NCBI GenBank assembly: GCA_028699365.1
Contig: JAQVUQ010000037.1
Coordinates: forward strand, 1-13,177
Direction: 5' to 3'
DNA from: UBA5359 sp028699365 [NCBI: bacterium]
GTDB lineage: Bacteria; UBP13; UBA5359
Length of the DNA: 13,177 bases
The translations under genes and the position numbers were made by a program. Each line of letters begins with the position of its first letter. Position 1 is the first letter of the stretch. This document shows, piece by piece, positions 1 through 8,071 of the stretch. The notes beneath the pieces are model-generated. The model was not told the DNA's origin and made no database searches. It saw only the letters and a list, made by a program, of their open reading frames with translations.

Positions 1-1493
1 ATCGTGTCCAGGACAACATCGTCCTGTCCCATATACTTGGCCGTAGCTGTAAGACACAGAATCGGGAAATGCTTGCCGTTACGCTTACGTAAGCGTTCGA
101 TATAATCTCCAAGGTACCAGTAGTCAGAACGGAAATCTCTGCCCCATGAGGTTACAAGATGGGCTTCATCAATTACCATAAGACCTATATGTCTGTCGCC
201 CACTATGCTCTCTATGCTGTTCGATAACAGCATTTCGGGAGACAGGTATACCAAAGAATACTTACCATCCCTTATTAAAGATAATCTTCGCTCCTTCTCA
301 TCAAAGGTTATATCCGAATTGATAAACGTGGAAAGCCATACTCCCCGCCCTTGCAGCGCTTCTACCTGGTCACGCATTAAGGCAATAAGCGGTGAGACAA
401 CAACTGATACAACGTTATACTTGCCAGCCAGATAGACTGCCGGTAATTGAAACAGCAAAGACTTGCCTGAGCCTGTGGGGGCGGTCAAGAAAATATCACT
501 ATAATCGAGACTTCCTTGAAATGCCTTTTCAGATTGACAAATTATGTCGGCCACAATATCCCCTTGTGATACGGTAATCAATTCATTATCTTTATCAGGA
601 TTTTTATAGAAGGATAGTTCTCTGAACGCTGCTTTCTCTCCCCAATATTTCGTTAATACATCCTTGTATCTTTCGTTACTAAGATTTCTCACTTTTAACA
701 AGTGGTTATTCAGAAAAAGCTTTACCGGAATATCATTAATCCCACATAAGGACACAAACGTCTTAATTGAATCTATATCCCGCTTATCAAGGGATATATT
801 TAGAGCAGGTATATCCATTCCTTGCTGAAGCTTATCTTTAAAACAGTCAATTAAAGCGTCGTTTGCAGAAATCGTGATTGTTGCTTTGTCATCTATCTCG
901 GAGAAATCAAAGTCTCTATGCGGATACAGATTAATGGCAGTAACAGCATCATCCTGATACCTATTGACAAAGGATAAAAAGATCTTCTCATATCCTTCTG
1001 CCCTGACGCAGCTTGCATTGGAATAGTATTTTACCAAGCAATCCAACTCGCAGTCGGTACAAAGATCATCACTATTATAGTAATCGTATAAAAGCTCCTT
1101 ATAATTGCTGCCTACTTCCAATGGATAGCTTTCGTTGAATAGGTTATTATCAACGATATACACGATTCCGTCAACCATATCTTTAATCGACTGTAATTGA
1201 TCTGACAAAGCGATATATTCTTCGTAGAAGCCCCAACTAATTTTGTTCTTTAGCGACATCACACTACGTACTAATTGTCGCTGGTATTCCTTATCTTCAA
1301 GGAACAAGATATCTATATACTGCTCCTTGTTAAGGCAAGCATTATTCCCCAGATAAGCTGCATAATTATCAAGGCTGGAATAAAATATCGGACTAAAGCC
1401 CTTAAAGAATAATACTACCTTACGGTCCTGATTAGCGAATTTATCAATTAAAGCCTCAAGATAAGTTTTCCCGATAAAATCTCTAGCGATCAT
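1..1493 (-). CDS. RecQ-like DEAH-box helicase with a long unrecognised N-terminal region (3' end outside window)
   Basis: My translation from ATG at 1493-1491 stays open for 497 codons to the left edge, so the C-terminus is missing. Residues about 335-485 carry a RecQ-type helicase core: Walker A TAPTGSGKS (K344), a VVVSPLIALMRDQV block, DEAH at 442-445 followed by a RecQ-like WGRDFRSDYWYL segment, and LTATA at 481-485. Such proteins are ATP-driven DNA-unwinding enzymes; a role on invader DNA is inferred from context. The first 300 or so residues match no family I recognise. They contain a cysteine cluster, C145-x2-C148-x3-C152-x9-C162, that could bind a metal. The start is well supported: GGAGG lies 8 bases upstream and an in-frame TAG lies just beyond it. 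It follows the DUF499 gene after 97 bases and is far more AT-rich than its neighbours, so it may be a separate acquisition. Whether it belongs to the same system is uncertain. Confidence 0.85.
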   Translation of the reverse strand, partial: MIARDFIGKTYLEALIDKFANQDRKVVLFFKGFSPIFYSSLDNYAAYLGNNACLNKEQYIDILFLEDKEYQRQLVRSVMSLKNKISWGFYEEYIALSDQLQSIKDMVDGIVYIVDNNLFNESYPLEVGSNYKELLYDYYNSDDLCTDCELDCLVKYYSNASCVRAEGYEKIFLSFVNRYQDDAVTAINLYPHRDFDFSEIDDKATITISANDALIDCFKDKLQQGMDIPALNISLDKRDIDSIKTFVSLCGINDIPVKLFLNNHLLKVRNLSNERYKDVLTKYWGEKAAFRELSFYKNPDKDNELITVSQGDIVADIICQSEKAFQGSLDYSDIFLTAPTGSGKSLLFQLPAVYLAGKYNVVSVVVSPLIALMRDQVEALQGRGVWLSTFINSDITFDEKERRLSLIRDGKYSLVYLSPEMLLSNSIESIVGDRHIGLMVIDEAHLVTSWGRDFRSDYWYLGDYIERLRKRNGKHFPILCLTATAKYMGQDDVVLDT

Positions 1494-1590
1494 GTGTTGC
1501 GCCTCCGCCTACATAATGATTCACTAATACAAGAGTAACCTCCCGTATATTCCTGACTACCGGAATCTGTGCCTGTGCTTGGCCAGCCTT
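1494..1590. other. Intergenic gap at the base-composition junction
   Basis: These 97 bases separate the DUF499 gene stop from the ATG of the RecQ-like gene and mark the change from GC-rich to AT-rich coding sequence. Apart from the GGAGG ribosome binding site near 1502-1506 I see no clear terminator, promoter or repeat. The gap is longer than the 12-base gap upstream, so the last gene may have its own weak promoter here, but nothing proves it. Confidence 0.5.
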
Positions 1591-4500
1591 CTATTCATTC
1601 TCAAACCCCTGACTGGTGAACTTTAACGTCCGGCTGTTTTCCGTAACAGTCCTTACAACCTGCTCGGGCGTGCCGTCCGGGATCTCAGCTTCTATTTCCA
1701 GAGTCACACTGACTCTGGATCCTACCAGACCTGCCAGGTGCGCAATCACCTCGTCGGCAATACGGCCGGCATCGCGGCCCACACGGGTGGAATCAAGAAT
1801 AACGCTACCGTGGAAGCGTTTGGGTCCGGTTGCCGGCTGTTGGGGAGAGATAGCTTTGATATCTTCTGGCTTCGCCTCTCCGGTCTGTTCACCAGTGGCT
1901 CCGGGTTGCGTCCCTGCTGCCGGCGACGCCTCGGAAGACAACTGTTTCTGCGCAATATCCGGCTTAACCAGCAGACCGGCATCGTCCTGTGATATGGCTA
2001 TATGCCGGCCACCGCGCAGGCCACGGTATCGCCCTGCAGCCTCGTCATAACTCTCCGCATAAGCAAAGGTATCATGCTCCCAGGAGAGCAACGCCAGCCC
2101 GTCTTCAACAGCTTTCAACAAAATCGATGTGTCCCTGAGCCGTGGCAGATAGAGATAGCGGGCGAAATCCTCAGCCAATTGCCGGACAGAGACATGATTC
2201 CCTCGCCATAACGGCACACTGTCAAGCGCCATACGCAACCGCGTCCCGGCCAGCACTGTCAACATCAGTTCATCGCTGCGCAGCTTCCTGGAAGCTCGCA
2301 CAGCCAGCGCTTCCTGCCCGGTAAGACGATAGCTCTGCCATTGTACCGATGCCTGCGGTGAACTCTGCACCGGCACCAGCAGCCATTGGTAGGCCTCCGG
2401 CAGGCGGGCCGTCACAGCACTGTCGGCTGTTTTCCTCTGCTCTTCAGCCTGTTTTACCTGGTATGGTGAAAGATCCAGCGCTTCCTTCTCCGCCAATATC
2501 GACTCCCAAGCCAGATAGCGACGTACAGCCTCCTCAAAGTCATGCAGGCGCGCCTGGTCCGGCACCAGAAAGATTAGCGTATTCTGAAAGAGGCGTGGGG
2601 CGCTACCGCGAAACTGCAGCATGCTTTGGACTGCAGTTTCGGCAGGGTTCCCCTGTTCTCGGCTGAAAGGGTGCTCCGGCCCCAGCACCACCAGACGCGC
2701 ATCGGTATCGTCGGGCACATCATGGCCCGATTGCGGCAGTATATGGACACGGTTGAAATCGCCTGTATTACGCAAATCCGCACGCAGTCGTTTACTGAGT
2801 TCCTGAATCATACTATCCGGATCACGCTTCAATTGCTCGGCCCGGTCCTCCGCCAGCTTGGTGACCGTCGGCTGAGTAGAATACCAGTAGCGTGTTCCAT
2901 CCTGGTAAAGATAGGTAGCTGCCGTGCTCAATCGCCGCAAAGCATCGCCGAAAACGGCCGGAGATTCTCCAGGCATAACGCATCCCAGCTTGATGCGCCT
3001 GTCTTCTATACCCTGGTTGGCGGCTGCAGCCGTGGGCGCCGATCCAAGATAGATAGTGCGGGCCACACGGCGGCAGGCGGCAAACCTGCCCAGATTGGGC
3101 ACCTCACCGTCCAGTCGTAACGGCAGGGCGTTGGGTCCGTCCACATCCTTTTCTATCACAGGAACCCAATTGTCGGGCAGAAAATGTGTCAGCTCTGATT
3201 GTACGCGCGGATCATCGATGGCTATGTTGGCCGGTAGAATCAGCGGGTTGCGATCTCCCCTCTCCCACAGACTGTGAATCACCGCCGCCATCAGACGCAG
3301 CACGCCGCGCGTGCGCTGAAACTTCACCAGGGTTGACCAGTCACCGTAAAGCCGGTCAAAGATCTCCGGATGAATGGGATAAGCTGCCTTGAGCCTCTTT
3401 TCATATTCGGAATCGCTGCATTCCGGCGGGAATTCCTGCCGCTGGGTACGGTAGAGATCGAAGAACTCCCGGGCCACATTGTCCCGGGCCAGGAACTGGG
3501 ATTGCTCAACTAGTGGCTCGAAGAGACGGCGGCGGACGATCTCGAAACTCTCCTCGGCACTGGCCGGCCGCCATGACGATTCCAGTCGACCCACCACGTT
3601 GTGCAGGCGGTCGAGAGCTTCACGACCCCGCTGGCCGCCTACTTCCACTTCCTCAGCCTGCGTATACGGTGAACCCGTGGTAGCGGAGGCCGGAAGGCTG
3701 ATAACCAGCAGGCAGTTATGGGCCAATTTGGCCGATTCCGTCAGCACCTGGGCAAAGGTAAACTGTGTCTCGAACCCTCCTGCAGGCAAGTCGCTCTGGT
3801 CATGCAACTGGCGTGCATAGGCCACCCATTCATCTATCAGGATAAGGCACGGCCCATACTCAACAAACAGCTCCCGCAGGGCATCGCCGGGGCTGGTAGC
3901 CCGCTCGTCATCCGCCTGAATACGCTGAAAAGCCTCCCGGCCTCCCAACTGCCAGGCCAATTCACCCCAGAGAGTTCGCACCACCGTGCCATCCGCCTTG
4001 GTAACCGGACTACCTGGGGAAATCCGGTGGCCCACCAGCACCACCCGTTTGGCTGCGGGCAGACGGGATACGCCGGCATCCTTGAGCACAGCCTCCATTC
4101 CTGACAATTGGCCCGGGTCCGTTCCTGAAAAAAGATGGTAAAGAGCCAGCATGGAGTGAGTCTTGCCGCCGCCGAAATTGGTCTGAAGTTGGACCACCGG
4201 ATCGCCCCCCTCGCCGGCAAGGCGACAGATGGCATTTCCGAGCAGTTGCTTAAGGCTCTCGGTCAGGTAGGTACGGCGAAAGAATTCAACTGGATTACGA
4301 TACTCGTCTGAGCCTTCTCCCAGATGCACCTGCCAGAGGTCGGCGGCAAACTCTGCCTGCTGATAGTTTCCGCCGGCTACGTCCCGGTGTGGATTGACCA
4401 CTTCCCTCCATGGCTTTAGACTGCCGGCAGCCTGACTCTCGATAGCCGTGCCGGCACTTCGCCGTCGCTCGCCGCGGAGTTGCTCGTCAAAGCGAACCCG

Positions 4501-4911
4501 CAGTAGTTCCATCTTCATCTTCTCTATTTCATCCGCCTGGGGTGCCGAAACGGCGGACAGGAGACGGGCAACGGAATCCAAGGCACGATAGGCGTTATCT
4601 GTAGAGAACGGTTCCTGGTGCGCCCATTTGTTACGTATCTCCCGCAACTCACTGACAAGGCTGCGTTCGGCATGTCCTAGCGTACGGCGAAAAACCTCGT
4701 TCCAGGCATCCCACATAAGCCTGAGCAGAGCCGGAACATCCCACTCACCTAGCGGCTTGTCGGTCAAACGGTCATCTCCCATAAAGCTGCTTGCTTCGTC
4801 CCGGGCCGTGTCCGTATAAACACTATTGAATTCACGTTCGACAAAGGGTGCCAGACCTTCCTTGAGCAGATCCATCGCCTTGCCGACACGTTCACGGTTG
4901 GTTATAGCCAT
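1591..4911 (-). CDS. DUF499 ATPase with N-terminal Swt1-type HEPN domain (anti-phage-associated type)
   Basis: 1106 residues, complete. Residues about 1-125 look like a Swt1-type HEPN domain with the RNase-type R-x4-H motif R93-N-K-W-A-H98. A short coiled-coil-like linker (about 127-150) leads to a P-loop ATPase: Walker A FGGGKT with K250, and a hydrophobic Walker B strand ending in D360-E361. The large middle part is typical of DUF499 proteins. The C-terminus has the characteristic end with LEIEAEIPDG and a final LKF...GFE-like tail. DUF499 proteins usually sit next to DUF1156 methylases in defence islands, as here. The likely role is ATP-driven sensing or remodelling on DNA, with HEPN cleaving RNA or acting as a binding module; both are inference. 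The gene starts 12 bases after the methylase stop. Its ribosome binding site AAAGGGG overlaps that stop region, so the two are probably translationally linked. Confidence 0.92.
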   Translation of the reverse strand: MAITNRERVGKAMDLLKEGLAPFVEREFNSVYTDTARDEASSFMGDDRLTDKPLGEWDVPALLRLMWDAWNEVFRRTLGHAERSLVSELREIRNKWAHQEPFSTDNAYRALDSVARLLSAVSAPQADEIEKMKMELLRVRFDEQLRGERRRSAGTAIESQAAGSLKPWREVVNPHRDVAGGNYQQAEFAADLWQVHLGEGSDEYRNPVEFFRRTYLTESLKQLLGNAICRLAGEGGDPVVQLQTNFGGGKTHSMLALYHLFSGTDPGQLSGMEAVLKDAGVSRLPAAKRVVLVGHRISPGSPVTKADGTVVRTLWGELAWQLGGREAFQRIQADDERATSPGDALRELFVEYGPCLILIDEWVAYARQLHDQSDLPAGGFETQFTFAQVLTESAKLAHNCLLVISLPASATTGSPYTQAEEVEVGGQRGREALDRLHNVVGRLESSWRPASAEESFEIVRRRLFEPLVEQSQFLARDNVAREFFDLYRTQRQEFPPECSDSEYEKRLKAAYPIHPEIFDRLYGDWSTLVKFQRTRGVLRLMAAVIHSLWERGDRNPLILPANIAIDDPRVQSELTHFLPDNWVPVIEKDVDGPNALPLRLDGEVPNLGRFAACRRVARTIYLGSAPTAAAANQGIEDRRIKLGCVMPGESPAVFGDALRRLSTAATYLYQDGTRYWYSTQPTVTKLAEDRAEQLKRDPDSMIQELSKRLRADLRNTGDFNRVHILPQSGHDVPDDTDARLVVLGPEHPFSREQGNPAETAVQSMLQFRGSAPRLFQNTLIFLVPDQARLHDFEEAVRRYLAWESILAEKEALDLSPYQVKQAEEQRKTADSAVTARLPEAYQWLLVPVQSSPQASVQWQSYRLTGQEALAVRASRKLRSDELMLTVLAGTRLRMALDSVPLWRGNHVSVRQLAEDFARYLYLPRLRDTSILLKAVEDGLALLSWEHDTFAYAESYDEAAGRYRGLRGGRHIAISQDDAGLLVKPDIAQKQLSSEASPAAGTQPGATGEQTGEAKPEDIKAISPQQPATGPKRFHGSVILDSTRVGRDAGRIADEVIAHLAGLVGSRVSVTLEIEAEIPDGTPEQVVRTVTENSRTLKFTSQGFENE

Positions 4912-4923
4912 AATTCAACCCCT
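4912..4923 (-). promoter_or_regulatory. Ribosome binding site linking the DUF1156 and DUF499 genes
   Basis: On the minus strand the methylase stop TAA runs directly into AAGGGG, followed by a 7-base spacer TTGAATT and the ATG of the DUF499 gene. This overlap fits translational coupling and supports the start at 4911. Confidence 0.7.
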
Positions 4924-7812
4924 TTATAACAACTCTATCTGCCCTGCCGACTTATCCTTGTCCTCCCGTGCCAGTCGCACTATTTCCGGCCAGCTTTGCA
5001 CCAGCGCATTATAAGACAACGCCTCTTGGGCCCGTTTTTTGCGCTCGCAGAGAGTATAGAGACGGTAAGCCAGTTCACGGGCCACCTCGGCCAGATCGCC
5101 CAGAGCGGCTACCAGAGTGGCGGCCGCATTTTCGCCCCCGCCTTCCAGTGCGCGGATCAGGTGATGGACCGTCTCCCAGACGGTCAGACGCCGGTCGGTG
5201 TCCGGATTCCAGTCGGCCGGCAGTTCGGCCGGGCGCAGCAGACGCACCCGTCCGCCGCGGGAAGCCAGGATTCCCCCCTCTACCATGCCGGCCACACTTG
5301 TGTTCTTTGCCGTAGACAGGATTTCGGCTACGCCGTATTCTCCATCGTCAAAGCCGAACTGCTCGAACCAGGCCAGCGCCCAGCGGCTGTCGGCATCGAA
5401 GTCTCCCTCCTGCTCGGCCAGCACTTCATCCAGTGTTTGGTTGATAAGAGTCAGCGCTTCACGTACCGAAAGCGCTTTGCCCTCTGCATCAAGCACCCTG
5501 GCATAGCGGGTATAGACGGCCATGCCCGGGCCGATAGAAGCCTGCGTCAGATCCACAGGTGCGATATTGCCGTGCTGCAGGTGAGCCAGAGCATCGGGCA
5601 ATTCCTCACGGAGCGCTTCCATGAATTGCCGCCGTGTGGCAGTAGGTGCATCAGCCGGGCGGGGATGGCAGACCAGAACTATGCTGGAGGCGAGAGCGTT
5701 AGTTCCCTGTCCAATCATGCGGCTAATATTCTCTGTTCGCATCGGCCAAGTGCCTGTGACAGCTAAGCCAGCTTGAATAACAGCATCGAGGAAAGTTTCC
5801 CAACCAGTGCTGGCGGTGCCCATATCGCTATCGCTCTCTGCCTGTTTGAAAGCATAATAAATGGTAATCGGGAACGCCTGGTGTGCCTGTTCAGCTAAAC
5901 GATGCATGGCCCGAGTCATCCCGCTCATAAAGAAAATCTCAGCCTGCTCTTTGCCACCATGACGATAAGGAGTAGCTACTAATTCCTCAGCTTTGGGCAC
6001 AGCCAAAGTAGCAAATAGGTCAAGATAGATCAGCTTAAGGGAACGGCGCAACCAAACGTAGAAAAAATCTGACAAGTCTGCGTAGCCGATGTTGTCAAAA
6101 TAAGGTGGATCTGTTGAAACAATTTTTCCTTTGGAAATTACCTGTCTTGCGGCATCAGCTTGTTGAGCAGTTCCTCGAAAAAATGCAGTTATTGCTTCAA
6201 ATGATTTAGCAAAAGCTTTAACGATACCATCCATAAAGACGGACCATGATCCCGAACTATTGCCAAGTGGATTTCCTTCCGCAAAGTCCCATATCATGGG
6301 TATTGCCTGGCGGCCAAACAACTGTCTCGGACATTGAGCAATGGGTTCCCATCTACATAGGCTATTGCCAAGATCTGCTTGCTTACTAAGAGCAAAAGCC
6401 AAATACACAGCCACAGCATCGGCATAAGCTGCCGCTCCCAAACCTCCAGCGTCTATGCCCGCAGAAACATCCGTCATTCCGGCAGCAAGGGCATCCTGCT
6501 TCACCCTCTCCCGAGCTTCACCCACCAGATCGGAGAAGGTGGTCAAGGCTACCAATTGGCGAGGGGTAAAGAGATCACCATAAGTCGTTAGGCCATAATT
6601 CGGAGTCTTGAAATCCCGTGGATTATCCGGCAAAACCATTTCCGGCTTCCACACAGGCTGCGCCTGTCGGGCAATGGCTTCATGCTCCGGCGTGGGTGAG
6701 AGATAGACACGTCCCCGTTCACCCTCGGCTACGATGGCCATGAGACGGACACCCATACGCCCGGCCTTCCCTTCGTGCCGAATATGATCGTATGTAACAG
6801 GCACGTTTGACATAAGACAGCGAAAAGCACTCCTCTTTCCTGCCGTTGTACCGCGCTTTATCGCTTCCACACCCTCGGGCTTACCCACCTTCACCACAAA
6901 GCGATAACTATCCCCATCTATAACCGGCTCGACATACGCCTCCCTGCCCGGTTTGGTAGAAAGCATGAACGTCGAGGCCAGCGGCACATCCACATGGGCA
7001 AAGGCCGGGTTAGGGCTCTTGACTGTCCGGGCCCAGAGCCAGGCAATTACAGTAAGCCTACGTTCTACATACGGCTTCAGGTCCGGCCGTTCCCTGGCCA
7101 TTTCGTCCGTGATTTCTACCTTCGGGTAGAGATGACCGATGCGCCGCTCCGCTTCATCACGCATCCATTGCCCGTAATAACGTACGTCATCCGCCAGTCC
7201 CTGTGCACCTCGCCAGGTCTGGGCTATAAGTCTCTTCTCGCTCCGCGCCTCGGGGTTTACAGGAGCCCGACCGGCAAATTTGGGCGGAATCTCGATCATG
7301 GCCTTGTTGATCAGCACGGCCACCGGATTCAGGTCGGAGGCGTAAGCCTCCAGCCCCAGCCGCTGGGCCTCCAACGGCAGCGCTCCGCCGCCGGCAAAGG
7401 GATCATGAAAAGCAGGGAGTTTATCGGGGTCGAAAAGTTCCGCCGCCCGGGGATGATCTCTGTTATCGGCACAGGTGGCCCGCCAGCTCTTCCATATCTC
7501 GTCCCGTGCCCGGGACAGCACTTCTTCGTTGGTGGTATTCTCCCATTTGACCAGATCCTCGATCAGGCGAAAGAGCCGCTGCCGTTCAACTTCCTGAGAC
7601 TCCTCATCGAGAAATTTTTCAGGGTATGCGGAAGGATCGTCCACCATCTGGGAAAAGATGACCGCCCGCGCAGCCGCCAGCGGCCGGCGCGCCCACCAGA
7701 GGTGCAGGGTGCTGGGATGTCCATGTCGGATGGATTTCTCCCGTGCCGAAGCCTTGTTAATGGCCTCCAGCGGCAGAGCGACTTCGATAAGTTTCTTCCT
7801 ATAAGTTGTCAT
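4924..7812 (-). CDS. DUF1156 domain DNA methyltransferase (anti-phage-associated type)
   Basis: 962 residues, complete. The N-terminus (residues about 5-65) is a textbook DUF1156 domain with the invariant [18 protein letters not shown] stretch. The SAM-binding motif DPFAGGG is at 137-143 with a downstream acidic residue and N162. The catalytic motif DPPY is at 568-571, the type used by N6-adenine and N4-cytosine amino-methyltransferases, followed by [20 protein letters not shown]. The motif I to motif IV spacing of about 430 residues is very long, leaving room for a target-recognition region between them. The gene probably methylates host DNA to mark it as self; the target sequence cannot be read from here. 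The start at 7812 is supported by AGGAG and GGGG upstream in AGGAGCCGGGGAAATA. It is first in a pair with the DUF499 gene and follows a repeat-rich control region. The section about 5700-6620 (residues about 398-704) is lower in GC than the flanks. Confidence 0.95.
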   Translation of the reverse strand: MTTYRKKLIEVALPLEAINKASAREKSIRHGHPSTLHLWWARRPLAAARAVIFSQMVDDPSAYPEKFLDEESQEVERQRLFRLIEDLVKWENTTNEEVLSRARDEIWKSWRATCADNRDHPRAAELFDPDKLPAFHDPFAGGGALPLEAQRLGLEAYASDLNPVAVLINKAMIEIPPKFAGRAPVNPEARSEKRLIAQTWRGAQGLADDVRYYGQWMRDEAERRIGHLYPKVEITDEMARERPDLKPYVERRLTVIAWLWARTVKSPNPAFAHVDVPLASTFMLSTKPGREAYVEPVIDGDSYRFVVKVGKPEGVEAIKRGTTAGKRSAFRCLMSNVPVTYDHIRHEGKAGRMGVRLMAIVAEGERGRVYLSPTPEHEAIARQAQPVWKPEMVLPDNPRDFKTPNYGLTTYGDLFTPRQLVALTTFSDLVGEARERVKQDALAAGMTDVSAGIDAGGLGAAAYADAVAVYLAFALSKQADLGNSLCRWEPIAQCPRQLFGRQAIPMIWDFAEGNPLGNSSGSWSVFMDGIVKAFAKSFEAITAFFRGTAQQADAARQVISKGKIVSTDPPYFDNIGYADLSDFFYVWLRRSLKLIYLDLFATLAVPKAEELVATPYRHGGKEQAEIFFMSGMTRAMHRLAEQAHQAFPITIYYAFKQAESDSDMGTASTGWETFLDAVIQAGLAVTGTWPMRTENISRMIGQGTNALASSIVLVCHPRPADAPTATRRQFMEALREELPDALAHLQHGNIAPVDLTQASIGPGMAVYTRYARVLDAEGKALSVREALTLINQTLDEVLAEQEGDFDADSRWALAWFEQFGFDDGEYGVAEILSTAKNTSVAGMVEGGILASRGGRVRLLRPAELPADWNPDTDRRLTVWETVHHLIRALEGGGENAAATLVAALGDLAEVARELAYRLYTLCERKKRAQEALSYNALVQSWPEIVRLAREDKDKSAGQIELL

Positions 7813-7854
7813 TATTTCCCCGGCTCCTATAGATTACTGCTTGGCATTTGCTCA

Positions 7855-7863
7855 ATAGTATCA
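7855..7863 (-). promoter_or_regulatory. Possible extended -10 promoter for the methylase/DUF499 genes
   Basis: The minus strand reads TGATACTAT here, an extended -10 pattern (TG, one base, then TACTAT, 4 of 6 to consensus). I find no good -35 at the right distance. Transcription starting just after it would give a short leader of roughly 35 bases. The upstream repeats at 7870-7920 lie where a regulator could act. This is a weak call based on pattern only. Confidence 0.3.
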
Positions 7864-7869
7864 TGCTAT

Positions 7870-7898
7870 AATTGCACCATAGCATTCATTGTGCAATT
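7870..7898. promoter_or_regulatory. Dyad with AATTGCAC / GTGCAATT half-sites
   Basis: AATTGCAC at 7870-7877 and its exact complement GTGCAATT at 7891-7898 form an inverted repeat with a 13-base spacer. The 8-bp arms and a start-to-start distance of 21 bases (two helical turns) fit a site for a dimeric DNA-binding protein. It lies upstream of the methylase start, so it could be an operator for the methylase and DUF499 genes. No candidate regulator is encoded nearby unless the winged-helix-like tail of the Schlafen protein binds it. Confidence 0.5.
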
Positions 7899-7920
7899 AC
7901 GGTGCAATTACGGTGCAATT
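7891..7920. repeat. Three phased direct repeats of GTGCAATT with 11-bp period
   Basis: GTGCAATT occurs exactly at 7891-7898, 7902-7909 and 7913-7920; the first two copies continue with ACG, giving an 11-bp unit GTGCAATTACG. One unit per helical turn places all copies on the same face of the DNA, as in iterons or cooperative operators. With the inverted copy at 7870-7877 there are four copies in 51 bases. Confidence 0.9.
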
Positions 7921-7923
7921 GTA

Positions 7924-7943
7924 TTACATTCCTCGGCTCCTTA
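7924..7943 (-). promoter_or_regulatory. Duplicated ribosome binding site followed by an ATG-TAA minimal ORF
   Basis: The minus strand reads AAGGAGCCGAGGA followed directly by ATG (7929-7927) and TAA (7926-7924). The block at 7929-7941 matches the true methylase ribosome binding site at 7816-7828 in 12 of 13 bases. So a strong translation start signal with no reading frame sits about 117 bases upstream of the real one. It may be a remnant of a duplication or a start-stop regulatory element; either reading is inference. Confidence 0.4.
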
Positions 7944-7996
7944 GGCCCAGGAAATGCCGGTAATAACGATTGTTTTCGCTTCACCTTATTTATCCA

Positions 7997-8054
7997 CGTA
8001 TTGCACGCCACCATGCCACCATAGTGTTATGGTGGCATGGTGGCGTGCAATACG
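7997..8054. repeat. Perfect inverted repeat, 27-bp arms with 4-base loop
   Basis: Positions 7997-8023 are the exact reverse complement of 8028-8054, separated by GTGT at 8024-8027. Each arm holds a tandem pair of an 8-base unit (GCCACCAT in the left arm) and also the core ATTGCAC found in the nearby direct repeats. It begins 17 bases beyond the Schlafen gene stop. No T-run follows it on the minus strand, so it is not a standard intrinsic terminator. It would form a very stable RNA hairpin or DNA cruciform and might separate the two gene groups by attenuation, RNA processing or protein binding. Confidence 0.93.
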
Positions 8055-8071
8055 CTAACATGACCCTCGTT

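Noticed and set aside
205-577. Two short plus-strand frames near the left edge
   Set aside because: They are opposite the helicase motifs (Walker A to DEAH) of the RecQ-like gene on the minus strand.
4996-5766. A 256-codon plus-strand frame
   Set aside because: It lies wholly opposite the conserved C-terminal part of the methylase and has no family features.
7891-7920. CRISPR array or replication origin iterons
   Set aside because: The 11-bp units are contiguous with no spacers, and there is no Cas or replication initiator gene in the window.
6994-7944. A 316-codon open frame on the plus strand opposite the methylase
   Set aside because: It is antisense to a gene with clear DUF1156 and SAM-binding motifs, shows no recognisable domain, and is the kind of shadow frame expected in GC-rich coding sequence.
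7997-8054. Intrinsic transcription terminator
   Set aside because: The stem is much longer than usual and no T-rich tract follows it on the minus strand.
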